Below are positions 56,520 through 64,000 of a DNA stretch of 64,000 bases, one piece after another; position 1 is the stretch's first letter, and each line of letters begins with the position of its first letter. Under the pieces are notes generated by a model that saw only the letters and a list, made by a program, of their open reading frames with translations, was not told where the DNA came from and did no database searches. The stretch lies in NCBI GenBank assembly GCA_963573385.1, contig CAUYLG010034950.1:1-64000 (forward strand). Reading direction: 5' to 3'. A program made the translations under genes and the position numbers. This stretch comes from Cacajao melanocephalus. Lineage: Eukaryota > Chordata > Mammalia > Primates > Pitheciidae.

Positions 56520-56910
56520 TGGATAATTGGAAACTGTCCCATTGTGGCCAGAAAGGAACCAGACTTCAAGCCAAGTGGAAGCTCAGGGCAGGACCCACAA
56601 GTTTTGAACAATTTTCCAACAAGCTAGAATGCCCATAGAACTGACACTTGAGAAACTTATATTTTTACAATGAGATTCTGCTGCCTGTTAACCAACTCCT
56701 GTTCCTTGCCCCTCCTGTTGTCCTTCCTGGTGATATAAACCATTAACTTTATTGTTGGGGAGGGGACAGATTCGAGGTTTGTCTCCCATCTCTCCAACTG
56801 ATGTTACCTGAATAAGGTCTTCTTCCTGGCGATACTCATCTCGGTGATTGGCTTTCTATGCAGCCAGTGATGATACCTAGGCTGAACTCCTAGCATGTGG
56901 TAAGAGTATC
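56520..56910 (+). mobile_element. Probable ERV LTR (ERV1-like)
   Basis: 'ctgaataaggtcttcttcc' followed by 'atctcggtgattggctttct' looks like the U5 end of an ERV1-type LTR, with upstream 'gatataaacc' as a TATA-like box. Class by pattern only. Confidence 0.5.
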
Positions 56911-57177
56911 CCTATCAAGCTGCTACCTGTGAGGGGCAGAACTCCACATGGGGCTGAAGGAAAAGTGAGTTAGTTGAGCTCTGGAAGGAAAAAGCCATGT
57001 GGTCCTGAGAGCTACATTCAATGAGAGGAGCAGAAGCTCCAGTGCACACTTGTTACAAAGGCAAGCAGATTAGGACAGGGAATCAAAGTCTTAGGAGCTA
57101 GACATGTGCTAGGAAAGGTTGAAATGCTCTAGAAGAACTCTGGAGCTTGAGGCAAAACACTATTCTTGAAGAACTAG

Positions 57178-57491
<314 letters not shown>

Positions 57492-57504
57492 CCCAAGATT
57501 GCTC

Positions 57505-58716
<1,212 letters not shown>

Positions 58717-60185
58717 GGGAGCAGTAGGTGCTAGCCCAGGAGCAGGGATGCTGCTAGGGGACCCAGCATGGAGGCAGGAAAACAAGCTTGTTTGGTGGAA
58801 GGGGCAGCTGATGGCATTCCCCCCCTCCCACTTCATGCAGAAGCCTTGGGCCTCGGAGGATGAGCAGGTCTTAGGTATCACAGAAGGGAGGAAAGCAAGT
58901 AACTTGCCCTGACTGCCTGCTCTGAGCCAGACCACATCATATGTCACCTGTTGGCACTGCAGCCTTTTGTTAGGGAAGTGACAAGCCCCACCTGTGGTCA
59001 TCCAGTTGGTAAGAGGAAGAGCCAGCTCTGCACCGAGGCCCATCTGATTTCCTGTTTGCACCATGCTGTGTGCCCAGGGCCAGGGACAAGCTGAGAACCA
59101 CCTGAGCCTGACTTAGGTGGGCTTGCCAGCACAGCTTTGATGGTAAAATCTACACTTAGCCATCTACGCAGTATCAGGGAGCCTGGGAATGTGAATGGGG
59201 CTCATTGAAGGCAGCCAGAGCTCCGGGAGCCCCTCCCTGGGTATATCTGAGTAGTGAAGGGTGTCACTGGCAGTCACTGGCATTGGACCCTGCAGTGCTG
59301 TTGATCCCACACACCTCATGTCCTGGGGGACTGGACAGCGAGGGCCCTCAGCAGTCTTTCCAGGTTAGAAGCCCAGGGAAAGGGGCTGTTAATGATGTCG
59401 ACAAATTTCTGGCTGGGCTATTACAGGATGTTAACGCAGACCCTCAGACAATGTTTCCATCCTCCATGTTTTCTCCCTGCTGGTTTGATTGAGAAAACCA
59501 TAGCGACCAAAAGTGCAAGATTTATACAAATCGTGTAGCAGGGGATTGGGATGTAGGCAGGGGAGCCCCCTTGGGGAGGAATTTACCTTTTCAAAGTAGG
59601 GGGAACAGGTGCTCTGGAGCTGGCATGTAGCTGCAAGAGGGTAGGGATGGCATTCCTGAAGGGAAAGGTTATCTAGATTAACAGCACTCTGCTGAAAACG
59701 CTGCCATCCTGGCTCTGTCATTAAAACAGGTGGCTGTCATTATGGCCTCTGGCTTATCATGGGAAGATAATATAGGCTGGGAGAGATTTATATGGGCCCC
59801 AGAAAGATGAAATTGCACATAAAGAAGGAAGCAAGGCATAAAGAGGACCAATTTGGGGAATTTCTCTCCCCACAGGAATGCACGTGATACTCATTAAGGG
59901 TGTAGAAATTGTGTCACTCTATCCAGTGGGTTAAATTACCTATGGAGCTTTCATTTATTCAGGTTTTATTTAAGTGGCCTTTAGGGAGGATTCCTTTTTT
60001 CATCTGCGGATGTTTTCCTTCAGTTTGAGTGAGTAGTAAGCATAAAAATGTACTGTATATGATAAAATGTACCCCTTTCCTTTCCCTGCAAATAATCTTG
60101 GCTTCTCGGTAGACTGCTGGAAATCAACAGGTCCGGGGATATATGTCCCCTTTTTCTTTTCCTAAAGAAATAAAGGTTTAATTTT
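58717..60185. other. Mostly unique sequence, GC-richer at 58.7-59.7 kb
   Basis: A weak MIR-like patch lies at 58910-59075 ('catccagttggtaagaggaagagcc'). Frames here show no recognisable domains. Confidence 0.45.
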
Positions 60186-60189
60186 TTAA

Positions 60190-60430
60190 AATTTAATAAA
60201 CACTCACATGGTACTAATGACTGCCACACACTATTCTAAGCCCCTTACAAATGATAATTCATTTAATAGAATAATACTTCTAGGGTAAGTTCTTTTATTG
60301 ACTCCGTTTAGAGATGAGTATAGAGAAGTATGAAACCTCTATACTTGCCTAAGCTCATACCACCGGGACCTTGTGTGCTTGAGGTCACAACCCATGCAGA
60401 TTTGCTCCAGAGACTATGCTCTTGGCTGCC
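60190..60430 (+). mobile_element. MIR SINE
   Basis: MIR motifs: 'cacacactattctaagcccc', 'tttagagatgagtatagag', 'ggtcacaacccatgcag'. Confidence 0.7.
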
Positions 60431-61110
60431 ACAATCCTCTGACTATATTATGTCCATTTCCATTTTAACAGGCATTTAAATTACCCATTTGTCCCATCTT
60501 TGAGTCTCTCTTCCAGCAAGAACACATTTCAAAATCTCTGCCTTTAAGGAGTTGTTGCATTAAGGTCAATAAGATGGAAGAACGGCAGTTGTGCTGGAGC
60601 AGACAGTGGTGTTTTCCGTTGCACAGGGCATCTTTAGAATGCAGGCAGGCCTGGAAGGCTTTGCTGTCCTTGCTGTGTGTAAGATCAGAGAAGGCAAGGA
60701 AACCTTTCAATCCATTAGAAGTGCACAGGCTCGCTTTCAAACATGAAAGCTCAGCACACACTTATTCGAGCCAGTCCCTTATCTGCTGCACGGAATCCTA
60801 CCTTTCGATGCACAGTTGGAAGGATTTTTCTCTGGCGATCCTGAGTGCATTTTTTCCTGGAGATTTAGAGCTGATTGGGCACAGATGGGAGGCAGGATTA
60901 TTTACCATTTTCCCCCCGCTCCCTGTTCAACGTTTGACACAAGACATGAACAGATCTTTTGCCTTACAAGGCATAGCTGGATTGCCAAGTAATTACCTTG
61001 ATTTATGAGGGCAGGAATAGAAGGTAGCATGAAACATCATTTGTAACTGGGGATGGTCAGATTACCATTCCCTGAATTTGTCAGTTATTTCATGTTGTGT
61101 TGAATCCCTA
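60431..61110. other. Unique sequence with a 144-codon open frame
   Basis: Plus-strand frame 60574-61008 starts in a good Kozak context (AAGATGG). Its product has no domain I recognise, and no splice sites or polyadenylation signal support it. Probably chance. Confidence 0.4.
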
Positions 61111-61119
61111 ACAAGTGTA

Positions 61120-61500
61120 CAAGAGAGGGAAGCAGTGTCCTAGTACCTCTGTGTCCTCAGTGCCTGGAACAACACCTGGCTTTCAAGTTTATAGAACACA
61201 GAAATGTATGAGGAAGTGAGCACCTACTGTGCAATCCCTGCTAGACACATGAGTACCTACAACTTTCTGCTTTCAAGGTCATGAGTAGCATAAGAAGACA
61301 AAAACACAAATCTTCATCACGAAAGAAAAATATGTCATTTGAGAAGAGAGAAAATGCCTCCAGTTTGGGGCCATAAGAAACTCTTCATGAAGAGAGTATT
61401 GGAGCTAGCCAGCAGAGGAGAGGTGGGACTCTGTAGGAGCTTGAGGGCAAGAATGTCCAAGTATGGTAGAAAAATCACAAAGAATTGCCCTTGGGGCGTT
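61120..61500. mobile_element. L2/MIR-type remnants
   Basis: 'ctcagtgcctggaacaacacctgg' (61157) and 'tggagctagccagcagagg' (61400, L2 antisense-like) are weak traces of ancient repeats. Confidence 0.4.
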
Positions 61501-63045
61501 AGATGTGTACAGGTCATGCAAGGGAGTGAGAAAGCTGGATGTAGGTTTGGACACATTGTATGGGTGCCCACTTTGCTTAATTCAGAAATTTAAACATTCC
61601 AGAGGGGCTGGGTCTCTGTATGTTGCCATAAACCTGGGCTCATCAGCTCCTGCAGCTAGAAAGCAGGCATGTTCACATGGATGGAGAGACAGCTGGAAAC
61701 CACTTCCGTAACACAGCCTGGCTTGCACCTCCTTCACCCATGGTCCTATAATTCTGTATTCCTGGTCCTATATTCAGTGTCTCAATACAAACCTTGCTTC
61801 CCACCTGAGCTCATGCTGCATCTTCTCTAGTCCAGTAGGTACCCTCTGGGGGTTTACATCTAGCCCTTACAAGTCTCTCTTAGCCAGGGTAGTAGCAGAA
61901 AAAAGGCTAGCCTCAGGAGAATGCCCTGTGAGCTAGGCCTGGAACTCCCTGCCCTGGAAGGAAAGGTTTGGGTGGTTTCTAAATCTGGGGGCTGCTGTGA
62001 AAGCCACACCCTGTACTTCTGTGTTGGGCCTAAGACTTGATGTTCTGCTGTGTGATCAAGCTTTATATAAATCTGTGGGCTTCAGTTTAACCTTTGACTA
62101 AATTGGTTGTTTTCTGAACATTTCAGAAGTCTTCAAGAATGTTCAGGAAGCCAAGGCTACATGAAGTCCTCCTATGGTGGGGGTGCTGCTTCTCTGCATC
62201 AAGTTCCATAGCTTCCTTTTTGCACAGTCATTGGATCCTCTGAGCACTTGCTCTTCGTTCTCTCCCTATCCACATCCCTAAGACAGGCAAAGCCTCTTGC
62301 GCAGGGGCTGTCATGTGTTTACATTCTAAATCATGGGGTCTTTTGCTGTCTCTGTGGTCCTTCTTAGCGTATCAAACCCCGTCTGAATCCCTCCACCCCT
62401 GGCGTTGGCTGGCTCTGGCTTCCTGCGAAAACACTTACCTGTTTCTGTACCCATCTAAAAGGTGAGTTTCCTGCCTGACTGTGGAGAAGGAGGAGCAACT
62501 CTTTCACATGTTCCAGACACTGCCTGGACATAGGTTCCCCCAAATGAACATGCCTACCCAAACAGCGGGTGACAGCAGTATCTACCCAGAGAGAGTTGCG
62601 GGAGGTGAGGGGACCATCTCTGAGGGAGGGAAGAGAAATTCAGGTTGAAAATATTTGCATGTGAAGTCTCACTTCCTGGAGTTTGAGGGGGTGCTCAATA
62701 TATATGTTTCCTTCTTCCCTAAGGCCACCTCCTCCCAGCTTTCTCCATCGCAACCCCTTTCTATATTCTCTCTCTCCTTTCATCCCCATGCCACTCCCAT
62801 GGCCCCTGCACTTTCTGCAGCAACGTTATCAGTCCCCAAACCCCACTCATGTCATGTGGACGGCACAGCTTCCAGTGGGGCTTTGCCTCTAGGTCATCTC
62901 CCCAGGCCTGGTTTCACCACTGTGGGTAGGAGAGATGGCACACCAAGTGCCATGGTGGAGGCCATCATGCCACAGAGGAGGGTGGCAGAAGGTTCTCACG
63001 CAAGGATGCAGTCAGTTTAGTTTTGTCTTTTAAAAACCTCAGCCA
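61501..63045. other. Unique sequence
   Basis: No repeat recognised. A second, weaker exon-like signal lies at 62368-62461 (see findings). Confidence 0.5.
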
Positions 63046-63358
63046 GAGGCCAGGTACAGTAGCTCATGCCTGTAATCTCAGCACTTTGGGAGGCTGAGGC
63101 AGACAGATCACTTGAGGCCAGGAGTTCAAGACCAGCCTGGCCAACATGGTGAAACCTCATCTCTACTAAAAATATTTTAAAAATTAGCCAGGCATGGTGG
63201 CAGACACCTGTAGTCCCAGCTACTCAGGAGGCTGAGGCACAAAAACCGCTTGAAGCTGAAAGGCAGAGGTTGCAGTAAGCGGAGATCACATCACTACACT
63301 CCAGCCTGGGTGACAGAGTGAGAGACTCTGTCTCAAAAACAAACAAACAAACAAAAAA
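63046..63358 (+). mobile_element. Alu
   Basis: Sense Alu with a CAAA-repeat tail. Confidence 0.95.
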
Positions 63359-64000
63359 TCTCACCTACAAATTCAGACTCACTTCACATGACTGGGATCA
63401 GTTTTGGCTAACAACCCTTATTTTGTCTACCTGAGACATTGACATTCTTTTCGAGTTGATAGGACTTTGCCTTTTTCTATGTTAAAAGGGCACAGTGTTC
63501 CCTTTCTGACCCTGGGTTGCTTGACAGTCTTCTCTGATTACCTTGGCAATGCCTGGGACCATATGTCATCACGCCTCCCTCCCCTGCTTCCGGAGTTTAC
63601 CCCCTGGCTGCAGGAGGTGAGTTGAAGGTTTGCAGGTTCCCTGGGTTTCCCTACCTTGACTTTGTCTTCTTGAAGAGAGGCAGGAACTTTGTATTGGGAA
63701 AGCGCCAGGGCCTGAACTGTGATTCTGAGCATTTCTGAATCTGGGGGTTGCTACAGCCCCAGAGACCATTACTAAGAAGAACCCAGTGCAGTGTGTGTGT
63801 CTGAGGACAGGTGGTGCAGGTGAGGGAATGGCCACTGTCACATGCTTCTCTCTGTGGCCCCAGGAAGGGCTGGGTCTGAACAGATGGTGCACCAAAGAGT
63901 TAGGATTTGACATGGGGACCTGGATATGGACAAAGGAAATGTGTGATGGTCTCATAAACAGGGATCCCTGCAGGAGGAAGCGATACAGTTCTTAATATTT
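63359..64000. other. Unique sequence to the window end
   Basis: No repeat or gene recognised; frames of up to 128 codons on the minus strand have no known domain. Confidence 0.5.

Overview
The window is primate (most likely human) nuclear DNA. The sequence is AT-leaning and carries about two dozen Alu SINEs on both strands, primate-age L1 pieces, MaLR/MLT1/MST/THE1 LTRs, and old MIR, L2 and hAT remnants. There is no bacterial-style gene organisation, no rRNA or tRNA gene, and no long intact coding gene. I read it as intergenic or intronic sequence.

Layout. 0-9 kb: a clipped antisense L1, Alus, an Alu-containing inverted repeat (1.28-1.98 kb), L2 and MIR pieces, and an antisense MST LTR. 9-17.6 kb: a nested repeat complex. 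An old sense-strand L1 was invaded by an MLT1 provirus-like element that itself holds a processed NOP56 pseudogene. The same L1 also took a hAT element (later split by an MST LTR), a truncated Alu and a MADE1 fragment. 17.6-36 kb: three polypurine GGAA/GGGA tracts, many Alus, MER5A, and a strong exon-like signal at 33858-33893. At 34.8-35.8 kb an Alu cluster encloses a 255-bp segment duplicated from about 58.46-58.72 kb. 36-39.8 kb and 43.4-45.4 kb are repeat-poor. 39.8-47.9 kb: an MLT1/MST LTR, a long L2 with an Alu inside, MIRs, a solo THE1 LTR with target-site duplication, and antisense L1. 48-64 kb: an L1 3' end, scattered Alus, a probable ERV LTR, and repeat-poor stretches.

No genes act together here in the operon sense. 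The only gene-derived coding sequence I can identify is the dead NOP56 retrocopy. The best candidate for undescribed function is the 36-nt microexon-like element. The most informative structural observations are the Alu-bounded duplication between 35 and 58 kb, the inverted repeat at 1.3-2.0 kb, and the two MaLR internal copies, one of which shows the pre-insertion state of the NOP56 pseudogene. Repeat family names come from recognition by eye, without alignment; boundaries are approximate to about 5-30 bases unless a target-site duplication is given.
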